This document shows positions 7,935-17,228 of a stretch of DNA of 64,000 nt, in pieces. Each line of letters starts with the position of its first letter. Position 1 is the stretch's first letter. A program made the translations under genes and the position numbers. This DNA is from Thermovibrio sp. (GTDB lineage: Bacteria; Aquificota; Desulfurobacteriia; Desulfurobacteriales; Desulfurobacteriaceae): NCBI GenBank assembly GCA_003978105.1, contig QOAO01000009.1:79919-143918 (forward strand). Reading direction: 5' to 3'. The notes beneath the pieces were generated by a model. That model made no database searches and was not told the DNA's origin. It saw nothing but the letters and a program-made list of their open reading frames with translations.

Positions 7935-8647
7935 TGGAGAGATTTGGAATATTTGAAACTGTAAGGGTTGAAAGTGGGAAACCTGTTTTAATTGATTACC
8001 ACTACAGCAGGTTAAGAAGGAGCTCCTTCTCTTTGGATATTCCTTTAAAGCTAAGTAGAGAGGAGTTTGAGAGAGTTTTAGTGGAGGGAGCTCCTCATGG
8101 CATAAAACTTGTGAGGTTTACACTCTATAAAAGTGGAAATTTTGAAATCTCGGTGAGAGACTGTAAAAAGAGGGAGTTAGTTTCTCTTTTTCCTGTTTAC
8201 TCTGTAAAGAGAAGTTACTCTGTCCTATCTGAGCACAAAACGATTGACATTATGGACTCCCTCACTGCTATTAATGAGGCTAAGGGGTTTGGTTACGAAG
8301 AGGCACTTCTATTTGACGAAAAGGGCTTTGTTTCAGAAACTGCTTTTGCCAACATATTTTTTTTCAAGGACGGTGTTCTCTTTACTCCCTCCTTAACGTG
8401 TGGCTGTTTAAGGGGAACGAGGAGGGAGTTTATAAGGGATATCTGTAATGAAATGGGATTACCCATTGTTGAGGGTTTTTTCAAACTGAAGGATTTTCTA
8501 AATGCAGACGAAGTTTTTATTACAAGTTCAAGGGAGGATACGTGCTTAGTGAACAAAATTGGAAGCTATAGAATTAAAATTCCAAGAGGGGAGCCGATAA
8601 GTGAGAGGATTAAAAAGGTAATCCTTCGGCTCCATTCGTTGAATTAG
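7934..8647 (+). CDS. Class IV aminotransferase (PabC-like)
   Basis: PLP-dependent fold type IV enzyme of 237 aa. FGIFETVRVESGKPVLIDYHYSRL is the usual N-terminal arm, split here as FGIFETVRV and DYHYSRLRRSS. The likely PLP lysine is in SEHKTIDIM; GYEEALLFDEKGFVSETAFANIFF and CLRGTRREFI carry the cofactor-binding Glu and the phosphate loop. Length and order fit 4-amino-4-deoxychorismate lyase (folate synthesis) best, but branched-chain or D-amino-acid aminotransferase cannot be excluded. It overlaps the flavoprotein stop by one base (TAATG). Its stop abuts the convergent cheY stop with no intervening base. Confidence 0.7.
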   Translation: MERFGIFETVRVESGKPVLIDYHYSRLRRSSFSLDIPLKLSREEFERVLVEGAPHGIKLVRFTLYKSGNFEISVRDCKKRELVSLFPVYSVKRSYSVLSEHKTIDIMDSLTAINEAKGFGYEEALLFDEKGFVSETAFANIFFFKDGVLFTPSLTCGCLRGTRREFIRDICNEMGLPIVEGFFKLKDFLNADEVFITSSREDTCLVNKIGSYRIKIPRGEPISERIKKVILRLHSLN

Positions 8648-9046
8648 TTACTTTTTAAGTGATTTAAAGATAGCTTCTATCTTTTCCTTTAGTGTTTCAG
8701 CCGTAAAAGGTTTAACAATATAATTGTTGACTCCAGCTTTTATTGCTGCAAGGACGTTTTCCTTTTTAGCTTCAGCTGTTACCATCAAAATTGGAAGGTG
8801 TTTTAATCTCTCATCACTCCTAATCGCCTGAACAAGCTCTATTCCAGTCATGTTGGGCATGTTCCAATCTGTAATAATAAGACCGTATTTATCTGGATTT
8901 TGCCTCAACTTTTCCAGAGCCTGTTTTCCATCTTCAGCTTCCTCTATATTTTTAAATCCTAACTGGCTTAGGAGGGTTCTTAAAATCTTCCTCATAGCTG
9001 CCATGTCATCAACTACTAAGATGTTGATATCCTCAGGAATAGCCAT
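8648..9046 (-). CDS. cheY: Chemotaxis response regulator CheY
   Basis: Single receiver domain (about 132 aa). Acidic pocket is VVDDMAAMRK, the phosphorylated Asp is in ITDWNMPNMTG, then MVTAEAKKEN with the conserved Thr, and VKPFTAETL with the conserved Lys. It carries the motor-control signal from CheA; the CheZ-like protein of the same cluster would dephosphorylate it. I place the start at the second ATG (9046) because GGAGGA lies six bases before it; the ATG at 9061 overlaps the preceding stop as ATGA but has no ribosome site of its own. It is the last gene of the long leftward cluster. Confidence 0.92.
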   Translation of the reverse strand: MAIPEDINILVVDDMAAMRKILRTLLSQLGFKNIEEAEDGKQALEKLRQNPDKYGLIITDWNMPNMTGIELVQAIRSDERLKHLPILMVTAEAKKENVLAAIKAGVNNYIVKPFTAETLKEKIEAIFKSLKK

Positions 9047-9057
9047 TAAATCCTCCT

Positions 9058-10020
9058 TCATTTCTTAATCGCGTACTGATGCACAAGTTTTAGTAAATCA
9101 GGTGCATCAAATTTTACAAGATGAGCATCTGCTCCGACAAGTTTGCTCTTATCAACGTTAGCCCTATCGCTGAGAGAGGTATTAATAATTACAGGTAGTT
9201 TAGAGAGTTCAGGGTCCTCCTTAATTTTTTTTGTGAAGGTCAATCCATCCATTCCGGGCATTTCGACATCAGAAATTATCAATTGGACATAGTCAGTAAT
9301 GTCCCTTCCTTCCCTTTTGCCCTCCTCGAGCCACTGGTGAAGGATTTTTAATCCTTCTATTCCATTTTGTGCTTCAATAACGGTATGTCCATCAGATTCA
9401 AGAATTCTCCTTATAATCTTCCTGGCAACTGGACTATCATCAAGTATCAGTATTTTAAAGTGTCCCTTTCTCTCTATATTCTCCACCTCAGCAGTTGTTT
9501 CCATTCCAAATATCTTAATCATTCCCAATTCATCAAGTATTCCTTCAAAATCAAGAAGTAGGAGGAGTTTATTATCCTCTATTTCAACAACTCCTATTAC
9601 TTTTCCTCCTAACTTCTCGTCAATACTTTTAGGTGGTCTCTTAATATCTGTCCACCTGATTCTCCTAATTCTCTTTGCTTCATGAACTATAATTCCAACA
9701 GTCTCTCTCAAAAACTCCATTACTATTACATACCTTCCTGCGTTTGGAGGTTCTTTAATCTTCATCCATTTTGCCAGATTAATGATTGGAACCATCTGAC
9801 CTCTTATTTTTGCCAACCCTTCAGCTTCAGGGGGGAGCCCTGGAGCTTTTATGATATCTTTGGGTTTAAAAATAACTTCCTTAACCTTAGCTACGTTTAC
9901 CCCTAATATCCATTCGTAGATAGAGCCATCATCAAGAACCTCATACATTCTAAAATCTATTATCTCAAGTTCGTTGGCTCCTGTTTCCAGAATTTTTGGT
10001 AAGAGCTCTTTCCTAGCCAT
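9058..10020 (-). CDS. cheV: CheV-type coupling protein (CheW domain + receiver)
   Basis: Residues about 15-175 form a CheW-like coupling domain (GLAKIRGQMVPIINLAKWM, GVVEIEDNKLLLLLDFEGIL). Residues about 190-318 form a receiver with DDSPVARKIIRRIL, phospho-acceptor Asp in LIISDVEMPGMDGL, INTSLSD and a Lys in LVKFDAP. CheV couples receptors to CheA and adapts signalling when phosphorylated. That matters here because no CheR or CheB methylation genes are in the window. Length of 320 aa is normal. It sits 12 bases after the receptor gene. Confidence 0.9.
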   Translation of the reverse strand: MARKELLPKILETGANELEIIDFRMYEVLDDGSIYEWILGVNVAKVKEVIFKPKDIIKAPGLPPEAEGLAKIRGQMVPIINLAKWMKIKEPPNAGRYVIVMEFLRETVGIIVHEAKRIRRIRWTDIKRPPKSIDEKLGGKVIGVVEIEDNKLLLLLDFEGILDELGMIKIFGMETTAEVENIERKGHFKILILDDSPVARKIIRRILESDGHTVIEAQNGIEGLKILHQWLEEGKREGRDITDYVQLIISDVEMPGMDGLTFTKKIKEDPELSKLPVIINTSLSDRANVDKSKLVGADAHLVKFDAPDLLKLVHQYAIKK

Positions 10021-10032
10021 TATTCAGTCCTT

Positions 10033-11904
10033 CTAACTTTTTGATGCCGTGTTTAATATTTCTGATATAGCTCCAATTATGCTTGACGACAACTTATCTA
10101 AGAATTTGGCTATCTCTTTCTCTTTATTTTTAATTTCGTTAGTGTTATCACAGTTCATCGCAACAAAAAGCTCCTTTAAAAGGAGTTTTACTTCAAAGAG
10201 AGAGTCTTCAATATCTGAGAAGTATTTTTCAATTGAAGGATATCTATCTAAGAGCTTTGAAAGCTCTTTATTCTGTGGACTTAGCTCTTTTACAAGTGAA
10301 TCAACTTCGGATAGAAGTGAAATATCAGGGTTCATTCCATCTATAAATTTAGCCTTAACTGTATCGTTAACCTTTCCTGCAAATTCCCCTAATTTCGATA
10401 ACTTATCAAACAGAATGGAAGCATCTCCAAGATTTACAATGTAAAATGTCTCCCAAATTTTGTGTAAACTTGTATCAGTTTTCTCTGCAATTTTAATAAC
10501 AATTTCTGAGTGACTTCTTACTTCAGAGATAATATTATTAACTCTGTGAATATTCTTAACAATATCTTCAATATTGTTCTTTTGAACAGAAACTATTTTG
10601 GAAAGGTCGTTTATTACACCTAACACGTTTTCAGAGGACGTTTTAAGAGATTTGTACGTCTCTTGATTATCCTTAAAAATACCCATTCCTTCATCAACAG
10701 CTTTGACGCTCTTATGGGTTATTTCTGCAGTTTTTGACATTTGTTCTCTCATATTCTTTACAACTTCTCTAATTTCAATAGCAGATTTATTAGTTCTTTC
10801 TGCTAATTTTCTTACCTCATCGGCAACAACTGCAAATCCCCTACCGGCCTCTCCTGCCCTTGCAGCCTCTATGGCTGCATTCAGTGCAAGTAAGTTTGTC
10901 TGTTCAGTAATCGACGTTATAACCTCAACAACCCTATCTATTTGCTCCGTTTGAGACTGTAGCGCCTTAACAACCTCTTCCATCTGTTTAGTTATACTTC
11001 GTATATATTCCATTTGGTCTATAGATTCAAAGGTTTTCTTTTCAGCTTCCTCAAGTTTTGAAAGAACAAATTTATAGTTTTCCATTAATCTATTGGAAAC
11101 TTCTATTAACTTATTTACAGTTTCCTTTATCTCCTCAGTCGAAAACATCTGTTTTTCAGAAAGTTTAACGACATCCCTCAATTCTTTAATTGCAAGAGAA
11201 ATTGATACAATCGTTTCTAGGTTATTAACGAGAGATTGCTTGGTTGCCTTCAGGTTCTGTAGAAACATTTTTCTGGCTTTTTCAAGCTGCTCCTTTACCT
11301 CCCTATCTGCAGTTGCATCTTTCCAAGTTGCCATGTAGTAGCGAACAGAACCGTCCTTATTTGCTATTGCATGGCGATACGATGCCATAACGTAAGGACC
11401 GATAGGAATATCGGCATTTTTCTTGTGTTCTCCTGGCCTTGTTTCTTTTAAGAGCTCCTTGATCCTTTCAGGATCCTTATGGAAAACATGTATGCTCGTT
11501 CCGATTAGCTTATCCGGATTTATGCCGAATTCACTGATGAATACATCCCTCCACCTGTTTACTATCTCAAGAGCTCTTCTGTTGGCATAAACAATCTCGT
11601 TTCCTTCTCTTCCCGGTTTAAACTCCGGTGTCGCAAGGAAGATTGCCTCCTCCATTAAGGAGTCCAGAATTTGTTTGTACATGAAGATATCGTTTTCCTT
11701 TTTTTCTATCTGTTTTTGGAGTTTTTCCGTTTTTTTAAGTAGTTCAATGTTATTTTGGGAAAGTCTTTTGACCTCATCTTGAAGTTCCTTTCTTTCTTTA
11801 TCACACTCTTCATAATTTTTTTTAATTTGAGCATTTTCTACTTTTAACGTTTCTATTTCTTTTCTTAATCTTTCAATTTCCTTCTTTTCCCAAGAGCAGA
11901 ACAT
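10033..11904 (-). CDS. Soluble chemoreceptor: coiled coil + PAS + MCP signalling domain
   Basis: A 623-aa methyl-accepting chemotaxis-like protein with no membrane span. Residues about 5-75 are a charged coiled coil and about 75-205 a PAS-type sensor ending [12 protein letters not shown]. From about 215 to 470 is the receptor signalling bundle with the hairpin tip [20 protein letters not shown] and [18 protein letters not shown]. The final 140 residues are helical, with no recognised CZB His/Cys pattern. It likely senses an internal signal such as redox state, through a PAS cofactor that cannot be identified by eye. It lies between cheW and cheV, so it should pair with this CheA. Confidence 0.9.
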   Translation of the reverse strand: MFCSWEKKEIERLRKEIETLKVENAQIKKNYEECDKERKELQDEVKRLSQNNIELLKKTEKLQKQIEKKENDIFMYKQILDSLMEEAIFLATPEFKPGREGNEIVYANRRALEIVNRWRDVFISEFGINPDKLIGTSIHVFHKDPERIKELLKETRPGEHKKNADIPIGPYVMASYRHAIANKDGSVRYYMATWKDATADREVKEQLEKARKMFLQNLKATKQSLVNNLETIVSISLAIKELRDVVKLSEKQMFSTEEIKETVNKLIEVSNRLMENYKFVLSKLEEAEKKTFESIDQMEYIRSITKQMEEVVKALQSQTEQIDRVVEVITSITEQTNLLALNAAIEAARAGEAGRGFAVVADEVRKLAERTNKSAIEIREVVKNMREQMSKTAEITHKSVKAVDEGMGIFKDNQETYKSLKTSSENVLGVINDLSKIVSVQKNNIEDIVKNIHRVNNIISEVRSHSEIVIKIAEKTDTSLHKIWETFYIVNLGDASILFDKLSKLGEFAGKVNDTVKAKFIDGMNPDISLLSEVDSLVKELSPQNKELSKLLDRYPSIEKYFSDIEDSLFEVKLLLKELFVAMNCDNTNEIKNKEKEIAKFLDKLSSSIIGAISEILNTASKS

Positions 11905-12402
11905 CTATCCCTCCTCACTAAAAATAGATTCAACGTTAAGTATTATTAATAGCTCGTCTTCGAGTTGAACTACACCGGTAATAAATTTAACATCTATACC
12001 TATTGTTCCTATAGGTTCTGGAAGTAAATCTCCCTCTGGGAACTTAATAGACCCTATAATTTCATCAACGACAACTCCAACTTCTCCCTTTGGAGTATCC
12101 AAGATAACTATTTTGTTATTCTCGTATATGTCTTCAGGTATTTGGTAAGGAATCTGCAAGTGCTCCTTCAAATTAATAACTGGAACAATCTTACCCCTTA
12201 AATTCATAACCCCTATAACATAGGAAGGCGCTTTAGGAACGGGAGTTATATCTCTGTTAATCGTAATTTCAATAATCTGTTCAATGAGTACACCTACCAA
12301 TTCCCTGTTCAATTTAAAGGCAATTACTTGAACTTCCTTTTCAGGAGTTTCCCCTATTAATTCCTCCACTCCCAATATTTTCAACTCTTTATCTTCAGCC
12401 AT
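11905..12402 (-). CDS. cheW: Chemotaxis coupling protein CheW
   Basis: A 165-aa CheW domain that links receptors to CheA. Recognisable stretches are VIAFKLNRELVGVLIEQI, APSYVIGVMNLRGKIVPVINL (split here as YVIGVMNLRG and KIVPVINLKEHL), and VGVVVDEIIGSIKF. It overlaps the end of cheA by eight bases and its stop lies directly before the receptor start, with no spacer. An N-terminal extension of about 20 residues precedes the fold. Confidence 0.93.
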   Translation of the reverse strand: MAEDKELKILGVEELIGETPEKEVQVIAFKLNRELVGVLIEQIIEITINRDITPVPKAPSYVIGVMNLRGKIVPVINLKEHLQIPYQIPEDIYENNKIVILDTPKGEVGVVVDEIIGSIKFPEGDLLPEPIGTIGIDVKFITGVVQLEDELLIILNVESIFSEEG

Positions 12403-14347
12403 TCTTTACTCCTAAAAGCTTAGCCTTGTAATCTGAAACGAGAGAGTTTAAATCCAGTATGAGAACAACCTTTCCATCTCCAGCTATCGTAGCACCTGCA
12501 ATTCCTGGAATATCGGCTAAGAGCTCTCCGAGGGATTTGATAACTATTTCTTCCTCTCCAAAAAGCTTTGATATTGAAATGGCTATTAATTTCTCTGCTA
12601 CTTTTACAATTGCAACGAACGACTTTTCATCATCGTCAGGAACTTCAAGTAACTCGTTTAAGGAGAAGAGTGGTAAAACCTCATCACGTAGCATAAAGCT
12701 TCTGAAATTTCCTACGTCCTTTACCAAGTTCTCGTTGTACCTCACTATTTCCACAACAGAGTGGAGGGGAACGGCATAAACTTGTCCTTTACAACCAAGC
12801 ATTAAGGTTCTTATGATAGCTACAGTTAATGGTAGTTTTAGGACTATTCTAGTTCCTTTTCCTAACTTACTATCAATCTCTATTGAACCTCTTAGAGAAT
12901 GTATCGTACTTGCAACAACATCCATTCCAACGCCACGTCCTGAAACGTCGCTAACTTTCTCAGCAGTGGAAAATCCGGGAAGGAATATAAGCTCGTAAGC
13001 TTCCTTATCGCTCATCTGAACTGCTTGTTCAGGGGTAATTAGTCCCTTTTCAACTGCTTTCTTCTTAATTTTCTCAGGGTCTATCCCTCTTCCATCATCT
13101 TCAATCCCAACAACGATGTGGTCTCCTTCGTGATAGGCAAAAAGCCTTATTGTACCTACCTCTGGTTTTCCCTTTGCAATCCTCTCTTCTGGAGGTTCAA
13201 TTCCATGGTCCAAAGAGTTCCTAATAAGATGGATTAGAGGGTCTTCAAGTTTATCGAGAATTGAACGGTCAAGTTCTGTATCTTCCCCCTCAATAACAAG
13301 TTGAACCTTTTTACTTAATTTTCTCGCAAGGTCTCTAACCAAACGAGGGAACTTGCTGAAAATCTTCTTTATTGGTTGCATTCGGAGTTTCATAACTGCG
13401 ACCTGAAGGTCGCTCACTGTCCTGTCAAGACTCGTCACGGCTTCCACTAACTTCTCTACTGTTTCGCTTCTACAGTCCTTTTCAACATCGGCTGTTACCT
13501 TCAGAATTCTGTTTCTATCAAGAACAATCTCACCGACTAAGTTCATTAAGTTCTCAACTCTTTCAACATCAACCCTTATTGTTTCGGAACTTACTTTTGT
13601 ACTCTTCTTTTCCTTCTTGGTTGTTTTTCTTTCCTCTTTCTTACTTACTTCTTTCTTTACTTGACTTTCCTGCTTCAATAGGGGCTTTTCTTCTTTTTTC
13701 TTTTTAACTATTATGTCTTTAACATCCTTTCCTTCCTCAATTAACTTCTCTATTTCCGGAATAACATCCATAGGTCTTTCGTCAGGAGGCATAAGTATTA
13801 TCTCATCTAAAATTCCAGCCAAATCTTTATTTGGATACTTCAAAATAAGTTCCTTGAGTTTTTCTGAAATACCATCAACAAACTCTACTTCCTCTCTTTC
13901 TTTAGAAGAGTTAACAGTTTCTTCCTTTTTTTCTTGTTTTTCTTCTCCTTTTAGAATAGAATCAAGCTTAGATAAAAGGTCTTCTATTTCCTCTAAATCG
14001 GGGAGCTCCCCGTCTTCCTTTAACATAGTGAGGGATTCCCTTAATTTATCTATTCCCTCAAGGATAACGTCCATAATCTCCGGTGTTAACATCATTTCAT
14101 CGTTTCTTAGCTTATTAAAAATGTCCTCGATTCTATGAGCTATCTCTACAATGGGAGTAAGATTTAAAAAGCCTGCTCCCCCTTTAAGAGTATGCATGCC
14201 TCTAAATATTTTGTTTAAGAGCTCTTTATTGTTAGGGTTTGATTCTAACTCTACTAAATCTTGGTCTAAATTTTCCAGAATTTCTTCAGCCTCTATTAAA
14301 AACTCTTCTAAAATCTCCTTAAGCTCATCGGGGATATTAGCTTTCAT
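12395..14347 (-). CDS. cheA: Chemotaxis histidine kinase CheA
   Basis: Autophosphorylating kinase of the array, 650 aa. The N-terminal Hpt domain has the phospho-His in GMHTLKGGAGFLNL (His52). A charged linker follows, with a long Lys/Glu tract at about 205-250. The dimerisation helices start near VDVERVENLMNLVGEIVLDR. The ATPase has the N box HLIRNSLDHGIE and glycine boxes DDGRGID and GRGVGMDVV. The C-terminal CheW-like P5 domain ends at about 645. A canonical P2 response-regulator docking domain is not obvious. It follows the cheZ-like gene by 10 bases. Confidence 0.95.
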   Translation of the reverse strand: MKANIPDELKEILEEFLIEAEEILENLDQDLVELESNPNNKELLNKIFRGMHTLKGGAGFLNLTPIVEIAHRIEDIFNKLRNDEMMLTPEIMDVILEGIDKLRESLTMLKEDGELPDLEEIEDLLSKLDSILKGEEKQEKKEETVNSSKEREEVEFVDGISEKLKELILKYPNKDLAGILDEIILMPPDERPMDVIPEIEKLIEEGKDVKDIIVKKKKEEKPLLKQESQVKKEVSKKEERKTTKKEKKSTKVSSETIRVDVERVENLMNLVGEIVLDRNRILKVTADVEKDCRSETVEKLVEAVTSLDRTVSDLQVAVMKLRMQPIKKIFSKFPRLVRDLARKLSKKVQLVIEGEDTELDRSILDKLEDPLIHLIRNSLDHGIEPPEERIAKGKPEVGTIRLFAYHEGDHIVVGIEDDGRGIDPEKIKKKAVEKGLITPEQAVQMSDKEAYELIFLPGFSTAEKVSDVSGRGVGMDVVASTIHSLRGSIEIDSKLGKGTRIVLKLPLTVAIIRTLMLGCKGQVYAVPLHSVVEIVRYNENLVKDVGNFRSFMLRDEVLPLFSLNELLEVPDDDEKSFVAIVKVAEKLIAISISKLFGEEEIVIKSLGELLADIPGIAGATIAGDGKVVLILDLNSLVSDYKAKLLGVKNG

Positions 14348-14357
14348 TTCTTATCCT

Positions 14358-14876
14358 CTAAAGGCCAAATTCTTTCATTATTTTATCTATTTCTTCTTGA
14401 GAAACTTCCTTCTTCCATTCAAGATCCTCAAGTTTTTCCTGAATTTTTTCCTTCGATAAATGTTTTTCATCCTCCAACCCAGCTGTAATTATCATTTTAA
14501 GTATACTTTTTTCTAAATCACTTAGAAATTTTTTTATCTTTAAAAGTCTTTGCGCCAAAATGTCTTGAAATTCAAGCAAAGTTAGAGAGTTCGTTAAGAT
14601 AGAAATAAGATTGTTTATCTTCTCTTCAGCAGTTTCTCTATCTCTATCTCCAAGCTTTTCTACTACTAACTTAAGTTCGTTCAGTTCATCCAAGGCTTTA
14701 GTAATCATATCAATCAGCTTTTTAACTGCCTCTTCACTTTCTGAGATAGATTTATCTATATGTTTATTAACAGCCTTTAAGCCCTCCTTTTTAGAGGAAA
14801 TTTCTGACAAGTCCCTCTTAAAATCCTCAATCAAAGAAAGTAAACTCTGTAGTTCTTTGAGTAATCCCCTTTCCAT
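14358..14876 (-). CDS. cheZ: CheZ-like phosphatase
   Basis: A 172-aa, almost entirely helical, charged protein. The key stretch LEFQDILAQRLLKIKKFL matches the CheZ active-site helix, where Asp and Gln are spaced D-x-x-x-Q (DILAQ here). The C-terminus EKKEVSQEEIDKIMKEFGL resembles the CheY-binding tail of CheZ, which ends after a short linker in an amphipathic helix. It would dephosphorylate CheY-P. The rest of the sequence is too diverged to match by eye, so this is a motif-based call. It lies 15 bases after ftsZ and 10 before cheA, linking the division and chemotaxis gene sets. Confidence 0.68.
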   Translation of the reverse strand: MERGLLKELQSLLSLIEDFKRDLSEISSKKEGLKAVNKHIDKSISESEEAVKKLIDMITKALDELNELKLVVEKLGDRDRETAEEKINNLISILTNSLTLLEFQDILAQRLLKIKKFLSDLEKSILKMIITAGLEDEKHLSKEKIQEKLEDLEWKKEVSQEEIDKIMKEFGL

Positions 14877-14891
14877 TATTTCCCCTCATAC

Positions 14892-15992
14892 TTAATCTTC
14901 GTTTAATTCTTCTAAAAGTTTAGATATATCTAAATCTAAAACTTCAGTAGCCTCCTTGGCCTGAAATGGAGTTGTGGACTCACCCTTTGAAACGAGGTCA
15001 GAGAAACCAGATATAACGGGTCTTCCCTTCTCATCAAAGCCTGTAGCTATGACGGTGACCTGTATAGAACCCTCCAACTCCTCTGAAAGGGTAACTCCAA
15101 AGAAGAAGTTGGTATCGTCCCTCTTGGCTCTCTCCTTTATCAAACCGGCAGCAGCGTAAGCCTCATCCAAGGTTAAGTCACTTCCTCCACTAATGTTGAC
15201 CAAAATTCTGCTTGCCCCTTCAACCTGAACATTTTCCAAAAGAGGATTGTCTATAGCTTTACGGGCTGCAGTGAGAGCTCTGTCCTCTCCACTCGCCTCT
15301 CCTATTCCTATAAGAGCATATCCTCCGCTGTGCATTACAGACTTAACATCTGCAAAGTCAAGGTTTATGAGGCCTGCCTTTGTTATAACTTCCGTTATAC
15401 CTTTAACTGCTTGGTACAGAACGTTATCAGCCAATTTAAAAGCGTTGAGTATGTTCATATCCTTAGGCGCAATTGTCAAAAGCTTTTGGTTTGGAATTAC
15501 CATTAGGGTATCAACAAACTCCTTCAGCCTCCTTATTCCAACTTCTGCAAACTCCATTCTCCTTCTACCCTCAAAGTCAAAGGGACGTGTAACAACTCCT
15601 ACTGTAAGTATCCCCATATCCTTTGCAATCTTTGCAACAATCGGAGCAGCTCCCGTTCCCGTTCCTCCTCCCATACCTGCAGTTATAAAGACCATGTCTG
15701 AACCTTCCAAAACTTCCCTGATTTTTGGTTCGTCCTCTAAGGCAGCCTGCTCCCCTATCTCTGGTTTACCACCGGCTCCAAGCCCCTTTGTGAGCTTTTC
15801 CCCAATTTGAACTTTTATAGGAACAGGAAGCTTTGAAAGAACCTGAGCATCTGTATTGACAACTATGAAGTCAACTCCTTCTATTCCCATTTCGTACATT
15901 CTCGCTACTGCATTTCCACCACCACCGCCTACACCTATAACCTTTATCACAGGTCCCTGAAAGAGTTCATCTGCTATATCAAACATGCTCAC
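14892..15992 (-). CDS. ftsZ: Cell division GTPase FtsZ
   Basis: Tubulin homologue that forms the division ring. GVGGGGGNAVARMYE (about residues 20-33) and the tubulin signature GGGTGTGAAP bind GTP; NTDAQVL and the T7 loop region NLDFADVKSVM are present. A short linker leads to the C-terminal peptide (VLDLDISKLLEEL), which would bind FtsA. Length of 366 aa is normal. It lies three bases after ftsA and is followed by the cheZ-like gene rather than by lpxC. Confidence 0.97.
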   Translation of the reverse strand: MSMFDIADELFQGPVIKVIGVGGGGGNAVARMYEMGIEGVDFIVVNTDAQVLSKLPVPIKVQIGEKLTKGLGAGGKPEIGEQAALEDEPKIREVLEGSDMVFITAGMGGGTGTGAAPIVAKIAKDMGILTVGVVTRPFDFEGRRRMEFAEVGIRRLKEFVDTLMVIPNQKLLTIAPKDMNILNAFKLADNVLYQAVKGITEVITKAGLINLDFADVKSVMHSGGYALIGIGEASGEDRALTAARKAIDNPLLENVQVEGASRILVNISGGSDLTLDEAYAAAGLIKERAKRDDTNFFFGVTLSEELEGSIQVTVIATGFDEKGRPVISGFSDLVSKGESTTPFQAKEATEVLDLDISKLLEELNED

Positions 15993-15995
15993 CTC

Positions 15996-17228
15996 CTATA
16001 TTAAGTCCATTAAAAATCTAATAATTCCCTGAAACCACCCTACCTTCCCGTAGGTTTTCCTAATGTCCTCTTTAATGTCGGTAAGCTTTTCCCTATTTTC
16101 TAGAGAGGACAAATAGTTTGAAACTCCTACAACGGGTGAGAGTGAAGAATTACTAACTGGATCCGGTTTAGAGATAACAGTTGGAGCCTTGAAAATCCTT
16201 TGGGATAGAACCTCGATGTCCTTCAAGTTGGACAAGCCACCAGTTAAGAAGACCGTGTTTAAATTTTCTACGTAGCTCGGGTCCTCGTTCTCTAATGTTG
16301 ATTTAATATCCTTGAAAATTCCCTGTAGTTTTTTCTGAATTAATGCAGGAATGACAATTCTTGGAATCTTTACCGTACGGCTGGCATAATTAACGTCAAT
16401 AAGCTCCTCCTTGCTAAACTTCAAGGCATAGGCACTACCGTATTCAAAAAAGAGCCTTTCAGCTTCCTTCCTATTTACCTTCAAACTCTTTATCAGAAAC
16501 TCTAAGATGTCCTGACTTCCCGTAGGAAGGTGTTTGATAAGTACTGGTTTATCCTCTCTAAAGTACAGAAATTCCGTATTTCCAGCACCTAAATAAACAA
16601 TGAGGTTATTGTTGTAGTAAAAGTTGGGGTCCCTTATACCGTAAAAAGCAGCAACAGGTTGGGCTATAAACCTCTCAACAGATAGATTTACATCCTTAAG
16701 TAAGCTCTCTACTGTTTTAAGGTGGTTTTTACCTCCAAGGACTACTATTGCTCTCATTGTTAGTTTCTGTCCGCTTCTTCCTATTGGGTTTTGTATTCCA
16801 TCAATTTTGTCAACGATGAACTCTTGGGGAATTACGTGGATTATTTCATAGTAGTTTTTTAAGTAGAGATTTCCTCGAAAGAGCTCCTTCTGTGCTTTGT
16901 TTTTTACTTCGTTAACTTCGTTGTGTGTAATCGTTGTTATTCCAGGAAACTCAATTGTTGACTCTACCTGAAAGTTAACAATGAAGTTTCCAGGGACTAT
17001 AACACAGGCACTATTGGGAAGGACAGTTGGAGAATCCAACTTCAGTTTATTGAGTACGATACTTAAAGACTCTTTTGCCGATGAAGGATTTATTATATTT
17101 CCACCTTTTATCCCTCTTGAGGGAGCCTTCTTTACGATAAATTCCCTCTTATTGTTCCTGTATATAGATAAAACAACCCTTATAGAGCTTGTTCCCAAGT
17201 CAATGGTTAAATTTTTATAAGGTGTCAT
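15996..17228 (-). CDS. ftsA: Cell division protein FtsA
   Basis: Actin-like ATPase that anchors FtsZ to the membrane. LTIDLGTSSIRVVL is phosphate loop 1; VYLGAGNTEFLYF and FLTGGLSNLKDI are later nucleotide-binding motifs. The 1C subdomain specific to FtsA lies between. The C-terminal WFQGIIRFLMDLI is the amphipathic membrane-targeting helix. I take ATG 17228 (410 aa), preceded by GGAGGAAAGAAAG and overlapping the ftsQ stop as ATGA. The open frame extends 34 codons further upstream but only through the end of ftsQ. Confidence 0.94.
   Translation of the reverse strand: MTPYKNLTIDLGTSSIRVVLSIYRNNKREFIVKKAPSRGIKGGNIINPSSAKESLSIVLNKLKLDSPTVLPNSACVIVPGNFIVNFQVESTIEFPGITTITHNEVNEVKNKAQKELFRGNLYLKNYYEIIHVIPQEFIVDKIDGIQNPIGRSGQKLTMRAIVVLGGKNHLKTVESLLKDVNLSVERFIAQPVAAFYGIRDPNFYYNNNLIVYLGAGNTEFLYFREDKPVLIKHLPTGSQDILEFLIKSLKVNRKEAERLFFEYGSAYALKFSKEELIDVNYASRTVKIPRIVIPALIQKKLQGIFKDIKSTLENEDPSYVENLNTVFLTGGLSNLKDIEVLSQRIFKAPTVISKPDPVSNSSLSPVVGVSNYLSSLENREKLTDIKEDIRKTYGKVGWFQGIIRFLMDLI

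Noticed and set aside
13713..14138. 141-aa plus-strand frame inside cheA
   Set aside because: Mirror of the charged helical linker of CheA; Ser/Ile-rich with no motif.
15247..15810. 187-aa open frame on the plus strand inside ftsZ
   Set aside because: Antisense to a certain ftsZ; Ser/Pro/Ile-rich composition of a mirrored coding strand; no ribosome site.
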